Source: Allobosea robiniae (GTDB lineage Bacteria > Pseudomonadota > Alphaproteobacteria > Rhizobiales > Beijerinckiaceae). From it: 64,000 nt of DNA. Shown here piece by piece: positions 41,647-49,131 of the stretch. Position numbers and translations under genes: made by a program. How positions within the stretch are numbered: position 1 is the stretch's first letter; every line of letters starts with the position of its first letter. Location: positions 248,001-312,000 of the forward strand of contig NZ_FNBZ01000002.1 in assembly GCF_900102525.1 (NCBI RefSeq), given 5' to 3'. The notes below the pieces were generated by a model, which saw only the letters and a program-made list of their open reading frames with translations, was not told the DNA's origin and searched no databases.

Positions 41647-42894
41647 ATGAGCGATATCCAGGCATCGAGCGCGGGCTCGATCGAGGGCTCCGGCCCGACC
41701 GAGGTCGACGGCAAGGCTCGCAAGGCCTTGTGGGGGGCGGCGATCGGCTATGCGATGGACGGGTTCGACCTTCTGATCCTCGGCTTCATGCTGCGGGCGA
41801 TCTCGGCCGACCTCCAGCTCAGCCAGGCCCAGGCCGCCTCGCTGGTCACCGCGACGCTGGTCGGCGCCGTGCTCGGCGGCATCGGCTTCGGCATGCTGTC
41901 GGACCGGATCGGCCGCGTCCGCGTGCTGACCTGGACGATCGTCCTCTTCGCCGTCTTCACCGGCATGTGCGCCTTGGCGCAGGGCTACTGGGACCTGCTG
42001 ATCTACCGCACCATCGCCGGCCTCGGGCTCGGCGGCGAGTTCGGCATCGGCATGGCGCTGGTCGCCGAGGCCTGGCCGGCCTCAAAGCGGGCGCGCGCCT
42101 CCTCCTATGTCGGCCTCGGCTGGCAGGTCGGCGTGCTCGCCGCGGCAATAGCCACCCCGATCCTGCTGCCCACGATCGGCTGGCGCGGCATGTTCGCCAT
42201 CGGCATCCTGCCGGCGGTCGCGGCCTATTTCATCCGCCACTCCCTGCACGAGCCCGAGGTCTTCGTCGCCCGTTCGAAGGACCGGCCGAAGGAATCGGCG
42301 CTGCGCCTCTTGGTCAAGGACCGCGAGACCGCCAAGCTCAGCCTCGGCATGGTCATCCTCTGCTCGGTCCAGAACTTCGGCTATTACGGCGTGATGATCT
42401 GGCTGCCGAACTATCTCGCCACGCGGTTCGGCTTCGCGCTGACCCAATCGGCGGTGTGGACCGCGGTAACCATCGGCGGCATGGCGCTCGGCATCTTCGC
42501 CTTCGGCCATATCGCCGACCGGATCGGGCGGCGCCCCGCCTTCTTCGGCTACATGATCGGCGCCGCCGTCATGGTCGTGGTCTATTCGCGGTTGACCGAT
42601 CCGATGCAATTGCTCGTCGCCGGCGCGGTGATGGGCTTCTTCGTCAACGGCATGCTCGGCGGCTATGGCGCGCTGATCAGCGAGCTCTTCCCGACGGCGG
42701 CCCGCGCCACCGCCCAGAACGTGCTGTTCAACATCGGCCGCGGCGTCGGCGGCTTCGGCCCGGTCGTCGTCGGCGCCATCGCGGCGGCTTACGGCTTCCA
42801 GACCGCCATCGCGCTGCTCGCCGCACTCTACATCCTCGACCTCCTCGCCATGTGGCTCCTCATCCCCGAGAAGCGCGGCGCGGAATTGACGTGA
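41647..42894 (+). CDS. MFS transporter, aromatic-acid:H+ symporter-like
   Basis: A 415-residue, 12-helix major-facilitator protein. The first helix contains GYAMDGFDLLILGFMLRAIS; this D-G-F-D pattern is typical of the AAHS and MHS acid symporters. GMLSDRIGRVRVLTW is the loop 2-3 motif and GHIADRIGRRPAFFGYMIGA its repeat in the second half. It probably imports an organic acid. With pyrK, pyrD and pyrE following 7 bp downstream, orotate or a dihydropyrimidine is a plausible substrate; this is inference. AGGGGA sets the ATG at 41647; an open frame further left lacks family similarity. Confidence 0.9.
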   Translation: MSDIQASSAGSIEGSGPTEVDGKARKALWGAAIGYAMDGFDLLILGFMLRAISADLQLSQAQAASLVTATLVGAVLGGIGFGMLSDRIGRVRVLTWTIVLFAVFTGMCALAQGYWDLLIYRTIAGLGLGGEFGIGMALVAEAWPASKRARASSYVGLGWQVGVLAAAIATPILLPTIGWRGMFAIGILPAVAAYFIRHSLHEPEVFVARSKDRPKESALRLLVKDRETAKLSLGMVILCSVQNFGYYGVMIWLPNYLATRFGFALTQSAVWTAVTIGGMALGIFAFGHIADRIGRRPAFFGYMIGAAVMVVVYSRLTDPMQLLVAGAVMGFFVNGMLGGYGALISELFPTAARATAQNVLFNIGRGVGGFGPVVVGAIAAAYGFQTAIALLAALYILDLLAMWLLIPEKRGAELT

Positions 42895-42901
42895 GGCAGG
42901 C

Positions 42902-43747
42902 ATGAGCCAGCAGCCCATCATCGCGGCCGGCGGGTGTTCCGCCGGCTGGAAGCCGAGCATCGTCGCCGAGCTGGCGCGGGTCGTGCGCCACGCGGCGGTC
43001 AATGCCGAATACCGCCATCTCGTGCTCGATTGCAGCGAGGAGGCGGCTGCGGCGCAGCCCGGCCAGTTCTTCCAGTTGCTCTGCCCGCATCCGGTGGGCG
43101 AGCAGCCCTTCCTGAGACGGCCGATGAGCCTCTATGGCGCCGATCCGGACAAGCGCCAGGTCGAGTTCCTCTACAAGGTCACCGGGGCGGGTACGCGCGG
43201 CCTCGATACGCTCGAGCCGGGCGACAGCCTCGACATCATGGGCCCGCTCGGCACCGGCTTCACGCTGGACGAGAGCATGAGCCATATCATCGCCGTCGGG
43301 CGCGGGGCGGGGCTTGCGACGCTCGCACCGCTTGCCGCCGCGGCGAAGGCGAAGGGGATCAAGGTCACCGCCATCCTCAGCGCAAGGCGGCCGGAATTGC
43401 TGGTCTCGGTCGATCTGTTCCGGAGCAAAGGCGCGGAGGTCATCGCGGTCACCGATTCCGAGCAGACGAGCGGGCCGGCCAATGTCGAGCGCATCCTGCG
43501 CCGCGAGATCGCCGAGGGGCGCTGCGATGCCTTCTTCACCTGCGGGTCGAGCCGCCTGATGCGCGTGCAGCAGCGTCTCGCCCGCGAATTCGGCCTGTCC
43601 GGACAGGTTGCGATGGAGCAGCAGATGGCCTGCGGCATCGGCCTTTGCTATTGCTGCGTGCGCGACTTCAACGTCGATGGCGAGATCGTCAACCGCCGCG
43701 TCTGCTGGGACGGGCCGGTCTTCGACCTGATGGAGGCGCTGCCATGA
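42902..43747 (+). CDS. pyrK: Dihydroorotate dehydrogenase electron-transfer subunit (PyrK-like)
   Basis: A 281-residue ferredoxin-reductase-type flavoprotein. The FAD site appears as FLRRPMSLYGAD. The NAD domain begins HIIAVGRGAGLATLAPLAAA. The C-terminal cysteine motif, MACGIGLCYCCVRDF with a later VCWDGPVF, matches the C-x4-C-x2-C...C [2Fe-2S] site of PyrK. It should pass electrons between the PyrD flavin and NAD. Its stop overlaps the pyrD start by 4 bp, as expected for PyrDB heterotetramer subunits. The N-terminus (about 20 residues with GGCSAGWKPS) is longer than usual. Confidence 0.9.
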   Translation: MSQQPIIAAGGCSAGWKPSIVAELARVVRHAAVNAEYRHLVLDCSEEAAAAQPGQFFQLLCPHPVGEQPFLRRPMSLYGADPDKRQVEFLYKVTGAGTRGLDTLEPGDSLDIMGPLGTGFTLDESMSHIIAVGRGAGLATLAPLAAAAKAKGIKVTAILSARRPELLVSVDLFRSKGAEVIAVTDSEQTSGPANVERILRREIAEGRCDAFFTCGSSRLMRVQQRLAREFGLSGQVAMEQQMACGIGLCYCCVRDFNVDGEIVNRRVCWDGPVFDLMEALP

Positions 43748-44715
43748 ACGCCGCCGCCGTGAGGCCTGCGATCGATCTCTCGGTGAAGGTCGGCGGGCTC
43801 ACCCTGCGCAATCCCGTCATGCCGGCCTCGGGCACCTTCGCCGAGGGGCTGGAGAAGGTGATGGACTTCAACCGGCTGGGCGCCTTCGTCACCAAGACGA
43901 TCACCCGCGAACTGCGCGCCGGCAATCCGCTGCCGCGCGTGGTCGAGCGGCCCGGCAGCCTGATCAACGCGATCGGCATCCCCTCCAAGGGCGTGCCCTA
44001 TTTCATCGAGAAGACGATGCCGCATTACGCGGTCTACGACACGCCGCTCGTCGTCTCGATCTCTGCGCCGACGGCGGAAGGTTTCGCCAGCCTCGCAGCC
44101 GAACTCTCGATCCCCGGCATCGCCGCGATCGAGGCCAATATCTCCTGTCCGAATATCGAGGAGGACGGCAAGGCCTTCGCCATGCGGGCGGAATCGACGG
44201 AGAAGGTGACGCGCGAACTGCGCCGGGCGACCGATCTGCCGCTCTGGGTCAAGCTCACGCCCAATACCGGCGACGTGCCGGAGGTGGCGCGCGCGGCGGA
44301 AGCAGCCGGCGCCGATGCTGTGGTCGTCGCCAACACCATCCTGTCGATGGCGATCGACCTCAAGACCTTCAAACCCTGCCTCGGCAACATCATGGGCGGG
44401 TTGTCCGGTCCGGCGATCAAGCCGATCGTGCTGCGCCAGGTCTTCCAATGCGCCAAGGCGGTGTCGATCCCGGTGATCGGCTGCGGCGGCATCTCGACCG
44501 CCGAGGACGCGATCGAATACATGCTCGCCGGCGCCACCGCCGTGCAGGTGGGCACCGCGACCTTCCTGCAGCCGGCAGCGATGACGACGATCATCGACGG
44601 GCTGGAGACGTTCTGCCTGCACCGCGAGATCCCGCGCGCCGCCGACCTGATCCGCGGTGTCGTGATCGAGGAGGCGGACGAACCCGAGCTCTCCTGGCTG
44701 GACCCGGTGTCATGA
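43744..44715 (+). CDS. pyrD: Dihydroorotate dehydrogenase, class 1B catalytic subunit (PyrD)
   Basis: A 323-residue TIM-barrel flavoenzyme interconverting dihydroorotate and orotate. Class 1 motifs are visible: LRNPVMPASGTFAEGLEKVM, AFVTKTITRELRAGNPLPRV, GSLINAIGIPSKG, EANISCPNIEEDG with the class 1 catalytic cysteine, LWVKLTPNTGDVPEVA and GGLSGPAIKPIVLRQVF. Its partner is the PyrK-like subunit just upstream. Placed with a ureido hydrolase and pyrE rather than with pyrimidine-biosynthesis genes, it may work in salvage or orotate breakdown, running toward dihydroorotate. Dihydropyrimidine dehydrogenase-like activity is an alternative. Confidence 0.92.
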   Translation: MNAAAVRPAIDLSVKVGGLTLRNPVMPASGTFAEGLEKVMDFNRLGAFVTKTITRELRAGNPLPRVVERPGSLINAIGIPSKGVPYFIEKTMPHYAVYDTPLVVSISAPTAEGFASLAAELSIPGIAAIEANISCPNIEEDGKAFAMRAESTEKVTRELRRATDLPLWVKLTPNTGDVPEVARAAEAAGADAVVVANTILSMAIDLKTFKPCLGNIMGGLSGPAIKPIVLRQVFQCAKAVSIPVIGCGGISTAEDAIEYMLAGATAVQVGTATFLQPAAMTTIIDGLETFCLHREIPRAADLIRGVVIEEADEPELSWLDPVS

Positions 44716-46007
44716 GCGTCGCCGCGATCGAACGCCCGAACGGCTTCGTCGGGAATGTCGAGGACCGGGCGCTGGCCGAGGCATTGTTCGATGCGCTGAA
44801 ACAGGCGACCGGGGACGGCATCGGCATCACCCGCGAGGCCTATGGCCCCAAGGAGAGCGAGGCGCTCGACATCGTCGAGGCGCGGGCGCGCGAATTGGGC
44901 CTCGCGACCGAGCGCGATGCCGGGGCCAATCTGGTGGTGACGCTCGAAGGCAGCGAGCCGGACCTGCCCTTCCTCGCCTGCGGCTCGCATCTCGATTCGG
45001 TGCCGCAGGGCGGGAATTTCGACGGTGCGGCCGGCGTCATCGCCGGACTTGCCGTCATCGCCGGCTTCCGGGCCGAGGGTTTCGTGCCGCGCCGGACGAT
45101 CAAGGTCTATGGTCTGCGCGGCGAGGAAAGTTCGCGCTTCGGCCGGGCCTATATGGGTTCGAGCGCGCTGTTCGGGAAACTCTCGGCCGCCGATCTCGCG
45201 GCGAAGGATGCAAGGGCCGGGCGCACGCTGGCGCAATGCATGGCCGATGTCGGCGTCGATATGGGCCGCGTCAGCAAGGGTGAGCCATTGCTCGACCCCA
45301 CTGCGGTCTTCGCCTGGATCGAACTGCATATCGAGCAGGGGCCGGTGCTGGTCGCGCGGGATTTGCCTGTCGGCATCGTCACCGGCATCAGGGGCAATAT
45401 CAGGCATCGCACGGTGGAATGCGTTGGCGAGGCCGGCCATTCCGGCGCCGTGCCGCGCTGGCTCAGGCGCGATGCGGTCTTCGCCACGGCCGAGCTCATC
45501 ACCCATCTCGACCGGCACTGGCGCACGTTGCTGGAGCGCGGGCGCGACGTCGTCGTGACCTCCGGCGTCTTCGGCACCGATCCGCAGGAGCATGCCATTG
45601 CGCGCATCCCCGGCAGGGTGAACTTCTCCTTCGAGGTGCGCAGTCAGAGCCGCGAGACGCTGGAGGCCTTCTACGACCTGTTCCTCTCGGAATGCGGGAT
45701 GATCGGCGAGGAGCGCGGCGTGGACTTCAAGCTCGACCGCCGGCTGGAGGCCGAGCCCGCCGTGATGGATGCGGGCTGGATCGCCAGGCTCAAGAGCGCG
45801 GCGCGCGATCTTGGCCTGCCGGACGAGGAGATCCCGAGCGGGGCAGGGCATGACTCGGCGGTTTTCGCCAATGCCGGCATTCCCAGCGCCATGCTCTTCG
45901 TGCGAAACGAGCACGGCTCGCACAACCCGCACGAGGCGATGGAGATCGATGATCTCCTGGCCGGCATCGCGGTGATGCGGGCGGCGATCCGGGAGGCGGT
46001 GCGATGA
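44712..46007 (+). CDS. M20-family N-carbamoyl-amino-acid hydrolase (HyuC / ureidosuccinase-like)
   Basis: A 431-residue HyuC/AllC-type hydrolase. Metal and substrate motifs: CGSHLDSVPQGGNFDGAAGV, LRGEESSRFGRAYMGSSALF, WIELHIEQGPVLVARDLPVG, VGEAGHSGAVPRWLRRDAVF and IPSGAGHDSAVFANAGIPSA. It differs clearly from the other M20 protein at 10615 (no NEEG; GEESSRFG instead). Between pyrD and pyrE, hydrolysis of N-carbamoyl-aspartate or another ureido acid is a good hypothesis: dihydroorotate opens to carbamoyl-aspartate, which this enzyme would split to aspartate, CO2 and ammonia. No dihydroorotase gene is in the window. Both ends overlap neighbours by 4 bp. Confidence 0.9.
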   Translation: MSVAAIERPNGFVGNVEDRALAEALFDALKQATGDGIGITREAYGPKESEALDIVEARARELGLATERDAGANLVVTLEGSEPDLPFLACGSHLDSVPQGGNFDGAAGVIAGLAVIAGFRAEGFVPRRTIKVYGLRGEESSRFGRAYMGSSALFGKLSAADLAAKDARAGRTLAQCMADVGVDMGRVSKGEPLLDPTAVFAWIELHIEQGPVLVARDLPVGIVTGIRGNIRHRTVECVGEAGHSGAVPRWLRRDAVFATAELITHLDRHWRTLLERGRDVVVTSGVFGTDPQEHAIARIPGRVNFSFEVRSQSRETLEAFYDLFLSECGMIGEERGVDFKLDRRLEAEPAVMDAGWIARLKSAARDLGLPDEEIPSGAGHDSAVFANAGIPSAMLFVRNEHGSHNPHEAMEIDDLLAGIAVMRAAIREAVR

Positions 46008-46705
46008 CGGTGACTCAGGCGATCCGCCCCGAGCGGGAGATCAGCCACGCGGTCGCGCGGCTGCTGCTGCGCGCCGGCGCCGTCCATGTCAGCCGGCAGC
46101 AGCCCTTCGTGCTGGCGGCCGGCTGGGCGAGCCCGGTCTATGTCGATGTCCGCCTGTTGCTCGGCGAACCGGACCTGCGCCGCGCGGTCACCGAACTGGC
46201 GGCTAGGCATCTCCGCGCAGGCTTTCCGGATGGCGGCTTCGATGCGGTCGTCGGTGCGGAGACGGCCGGCATTCCCTTCGCCGCCTGGCTTGCCGACGCG
46301 CTGGACCTGAAGCTTCGCTATGTCCGCAAGCGCCCGCTCGGCGTCGGCCGCAATGCCCAGGTCGAGGGCGGGCCGGTCGATGGCTTGCGCGTCCTCCTGA
46401 TGGACGATCTGACCACCGATGGCGCGAGCAAGCTCAATTTCGTGCGCGGCCTGCGCGCGGCGGGGGCCGATGTCGGCGACGTGCTGACGATCTTCTATCA
46501 TGACGCCTTCCCCGGAGCCGGCGAGCGCCTGACCGAGGCGGGACTGAGCCTGCATGCGCTGGCGACCTGGGCCGATGTGCTCGCGGCGGACGACGAGAAT
46601 CGGCTGGCGCGCGAGGATCGCGCCGAGATCGAGCGCTTCCTCGCCGATCCCGTTGCCTGGTCGATGCGCCATGGTGGCCGTGCCAGCCTGACGCCGCGCC
46701 TCTGA
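46004..46705 (+). CDS. pyrE: Orotate phosphoribosyltransferase (PyrE-like)
   Basis: A 233-residue type I phosphoribosyltransferase. The N-terminal part has AGAVHVSRQQPFVLAAGWAS and PVYVDVRLLLGEP; the core shows VVGAETAGIPFAAWLADALD, LKLRYVRKRPLGVGRNAQVE and the PRPP loop VLLMDDLTTDGASKLNFVRG. It would convert orotate and PRPP to OMP, the salvage branch that complements the catabolic reading of the cluster. The PRPP loop differs from the usual VDDVITAGT form, so specificity for another pyrimidine base is possible. Coupled to the hydrolase gene; last gene before a 152-bp gap. Confidence 0.87.
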   Translation: MTVTQAIRPEREISHAVARLLLRAGAVHVSRQQPFVLAAGWASPVYVDVRLLLGEPDLRRAVTELAARHLRAGFPDGGFDAVVGAETAGIPFAAWLADALDLKLRYVRKRPLGVGRNAQVEGGPVDGLRVLLMDDLTTDGASKLNFVRGLRAAGADVGDVLTIFYHDAFPGAGERLTEAGLSLHALATWADVLAADDENRLAREDRAEIERFLADPVAWSMRHGGRASLTPRL

Positions 46706-46857
46706 GAGGAGGGCGGCAGGCCGCCGGCCCATGCGGTGAGTGCAATGCCGTGACGCCGGCTTATGAAATTGTGCGCGGGCCGGCGATCATCTAGAGCCTT
46801 CAACCGCGTCACGAGGCAGGAATCGGCCTGCCGGAGACGCCGCGGGACTAAGCCCAG

Positions 46858-48078
46858 ATGACCGTCAGCGCGCCGACTGCCTCCCTGCCGCAACGCGCCA
46901 TGATGCCGGTGCTGATCGCGCTGAGCTTCACGCATCTGCTCAACGACATGATCCAGTCGCTGATCCCGGCGATCTATCCGATCATCAAGGAATCCTACCG
47001 GCTCGATTTCGGCCAGATCGGCCTGATCACGCTGACCTTCCAGGTCTCGGCCTCGCTGCTGCAGCCGGCGGTCGGGCTCTACACCGACAAGCATCCGATG
47101 CCCTATTCGATGGTGGTCGGCATGGGCTTCACGCTGTCCGGCCTGATCGGCCTCGCCTATGCCGGCAGCTACGGCTTCCTGCTGCTCTCTGCGGCCTGCG
47201 TCGGCATCGGCTCCTCGATCTTCCATCCCGAGGCGACGCGGATGGCGCGTAACGCCTCCGGCGGGCAGCACGGGCTGGCGCAGGGCATCTTCCAGGTCGG
47301 CGGACAGACCGGCGGGGCGCTCGGGCCGCTGCTGGCGGCCTTCGTCATCGTGCCGCGCGGGCAGGGCAGCCTCGCCTGGTTCTCGGTCGCCGCGCTGGTC
47401 GCGATGATGCTGATGGTCTGGACTGCCGCGAGCTACGCGCGGCTCGACAAGGCGAGGCCCCCGAAGGCCGCAGCGGCTGCGGCACCGGCCCGTCCGGGCA
47501 AGCGCTCCGTCGCCTTCGCGATCACCATCCTGATCATCCTGCTGTTCTCGAAGAACGCCTATTCGGCGAGCTTCACCTCGTTCTACACCTTCTACCTGAT
47601 CGGCAAGTTCGGCATCTCCGTGCAGAATTCGCAGGTGATGCTGTTCCTGTTCCTCGGCTCCTCGGCGGTGGGCGCATTGGCCGGCGGCATGCTGGGCGAC
47701 CGGATCGGCCGCAACAAGATCATCTGGTTCTCGATCCTGGGCGCACTGCCATTCACGCTGATCCTGCCCTATGCCGACCTGTTCTGGACCGGCGTGCTGA
47801 CGATCCTGATCAACCTGATCATGTCGAGCGCCTTCGCCGCGATCCTGATCTATGCGCTGGAATTGCTGCCCGGCCGCGTCGGACTGGTCGGCGGCTTCTT
47901 CTATGGGTTGTCCTTCGGGCTCGGCGGGCTCGCCGCAGCGCTGCTCGGCGAGTTCGCCGACATTCTCGGCATCGAGATGGTCTACAAGATCTGCTCGTTC
48001 ATTCCGCTGATGGGCCTGCTCGCCTGGTTCCTGCCGCGCCTCAGCGAGGGCACGCGAGGCGCCAGGGTCGGGCATTAG
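46858..48078 (+). CDS. MFS transporter, fosmidomycin-resistance (Fsr)-like
   Basis: A 406-residue, 12-helix MFS protein. It has the Fsr-type start FTHLLNDMIQSLIPAIYPII, LLQPAVGLYTDKHPMPYSMV, GSSIFHPEATRMARNASGGQ and GGMLGDRIGRNKIIWFSILG. The middle loop is Ala/Pro-rich and basic (PPKAAAAAAPARPGKRS). Fsr-like proteins export drugs or metabolites. It follows pyrE on the same strand after 152 bp that include a small hairpin (GGCAGG-AATCGG-CCTGCC, 46815-46832), so it may have its own promoter. It may export an intermediate of the pathway; substrate unknown. The ribosome binding site is weak. Confidence 0.9.
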   Translation: MTVSAPTASLPQRAMMPVLIALSFTHLLNDMIQSLIPAIYPIIKESYRLDFGQIGLITLTFQVSASLLQPAVGLYTDKHPMPYSMVVGMGFTLSGLIGLAYAGSYGFLLLSAACVGIGSSIFHPEATRMARNASGGQHGLAQGIFQVGGQTGGALGPLLAAFVIVPRGQGSLAWFSVAALVAMMLMVWTAASYARLDKARPPKAAAAAAPARPGKRSVAFAITILIILLFSKNAYSASFTSFYTFYLIGKFGISVQNSQVMLFLFLGSSAVGALAGGMLGDRIGRNKIIWFSILGALPFTLILPYADLFWTGVLTILINLIMSSAFAAILIYALELLPGRVGLVGGFFYGLSFGLGGLAAALLGEFADILGIEMVYKICSFIPLMGLLAWFLPRLSEGTRGARVGH

Positions 48079-48089
48079 GCGGCTCGTGT

Positions 48090-48120
48090 CGTCATGCTCG
48101 GGTTCGACCCGAGCATGACG
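48090..48120. terminator. Bidirectional hairpin between MFS and superoxide dismutase genes
   Basis: CGTCATGCTCGGGT, TCG loop, ACCCGAGCATGACG: a perfect 14-bp stem in the 58-bp space between convergent genes. It can end transcription from both sides and resembles the GTCATGCTCGGG-type intergenic palindromes common in Rhizobiales. No long T-run on either side. Confidence 0.65.
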
Positions 48121-48136
48121 CTAAGGGCAATGCCCC

Positions 48137-48883
48137 TCAGAGCGCCAGCTTGCCGGCCTTGGCGGCGGCATAGCGCTCGTTGACCTTCTTCCAGTCGACC
48201 ACGTTCCACCAGCCCTTGAGGTAATCGGCGCGGCGGTTCTGGTACTTCAGGTAATAGGCGTGCTCCCAGACGTCGTTGCCGAGCAGGACCATCTGCTTGT
48301 CCATGATCGGGCTGTCCTGGTTCGGCTTGCCGAGCAGGGCGAGCTTCCCGGCCTTGTCGACCGTGACGAAGACCCAGCCGGAGCCGAAGACGCGCAGACC
48401 CGCCGCCTCGAAATCCGTCTTGAACTTGTCTAAGCCGCCGAGATCGCGCGTGATCGCCTCGGCGACCTCGCCGGTCGGCGCACCGCCGGCAGCCGGCGCC
48501 ATGATCTCCCAGAACATGCTGTGGTTGGCATGGCCGCCACCATTGTTGCGGACGAGGGTGCGGATGCTGTCCGGGAGCTGGCCGAGATCGGCGATCAACT
48601 CTCCGACCGAGGCCTTGGCGATGACGCCATTGTCCTTGGCCGCATTGTTCAGCGCTGCGACATAGGCGGCGTGGTGGCGGTTGTAGTGGATGTCCATGGT
48701 GGCTGCGTCGATATGGGGCTCCAGCGCATTGGCCTCATAGGCGCGCTTCGGCAGCGAAAACGGACCGGCCGGTGCTGCCGGCGCGGCGGCCTGCGCCCAG
48801 ACCTTCGGGGCGGCAGCGACGGCGAGCGCTGCGGCACCCAGGCCGATCAGGTTGCGGCGGGAGACGGCGGACATTGCGGTCAT
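48137..48883 (-). CDS. Exported superoxide dismutase, Mn/Fe family
   Basis: A 248-residue SOD with a Tat-type signal (SRRNLIGLGAAALAVAAA, cleavage near VWAQA about residue 31), so it acts in the periplasm. Metal ligands are seen: His66 in DIHYNRHHAAYV, His in GGGHANHSMFWEIM, and Asp and His in LLGNDVWEHAYYLKY. PNQDSPIMD places a glutamine where Mn enzymes have it, suggesting Mn or cambialistic metal use. GGAGG before the ATG at 48883 sets the start. It detoxifies superoxide outside the cytoplasm; a Tat-exported Mn-type SOD is less usual than periplasmic CuZn-SOD. Monocistronic, ending at a hairpin. Confidence 0.93.
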   Translation of the reverse strand: MTAMSAVSRRNLIGLGAAALAVAAAPKVWAQAAAPAAPAGPFSLPKRAYEANALEPHIDAATMDIHYNRHHAAYVAALNNAAKDNGVIAKASVGELIADLGQLPDSIRTLVRNNGGGHANHSMFWEIMAPAAGGAPTGEVAEAITRDLGGLDKFKTDFEAAGLRVFGSGWVFVTVDKAGKLALLGKPNQDSPIMDKQMVLLGNDVWEHAYYLKYQNRRADYLKGWWNVVDWKKVNERYAAAKAGKLAL

Positions 48884-49131
48884 GAAATTCCTCCGGAAAG
48901 CGTTGGGGCGTGTCGGCTTCCTGCTCAACGCGCGTGTCCCGTTGCGGGTCCGTCGTCGATCGCTCCGACTATAGCACGGCCCGGCGCAGCGGTTGACCCA
49001 AGGGCAACATCACAATCCCGGCGCCTGTATCGAAAGTGGTAAACCGTCCGATCGCGCTCTTAACCGGCGATTTACCGCGTTTCTCTACGGTTCTGGCAAG
49101 AAATCCTCCCGGGTTGAAGGGGCGCCCCGCC
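48884..49131. promoter_or_regulatory. Divergent promoter region, superoxide dismutase / chemotaxis cluster
   Basis: These 248 bp hold both promoters. A TATAGT on the minus strand (48968-48973) is a possible -10 for the SOD gene, without a clear -35. On the plus side an AT-richer block at about 49030-49100 (AAGTGGTAAACCG, CTTAACCGGCGATTTACCG) precedes the receptor gene. An open frame from a GTG at 49036 runs into the receptor, but its first 32 codons do not look coding. Confidence 0.35.

Noticed and set aside
42934..43743. Open frame joining pyrK and pyrD regions into one 593-codon protein
   Set aside because: The part over pyrK is a frame-shifted reading of the cysteine-containing flavoprotein; pyrD has its own ATG in a 4-bp overlap.
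49036..49131. GTG start giving the soluble receptor 32 more residues
   Set aside because: The segment is AT-richer than coding DNA here and looks like promoter sequence; the ATG at 49132 follows a purine-rich stretch.
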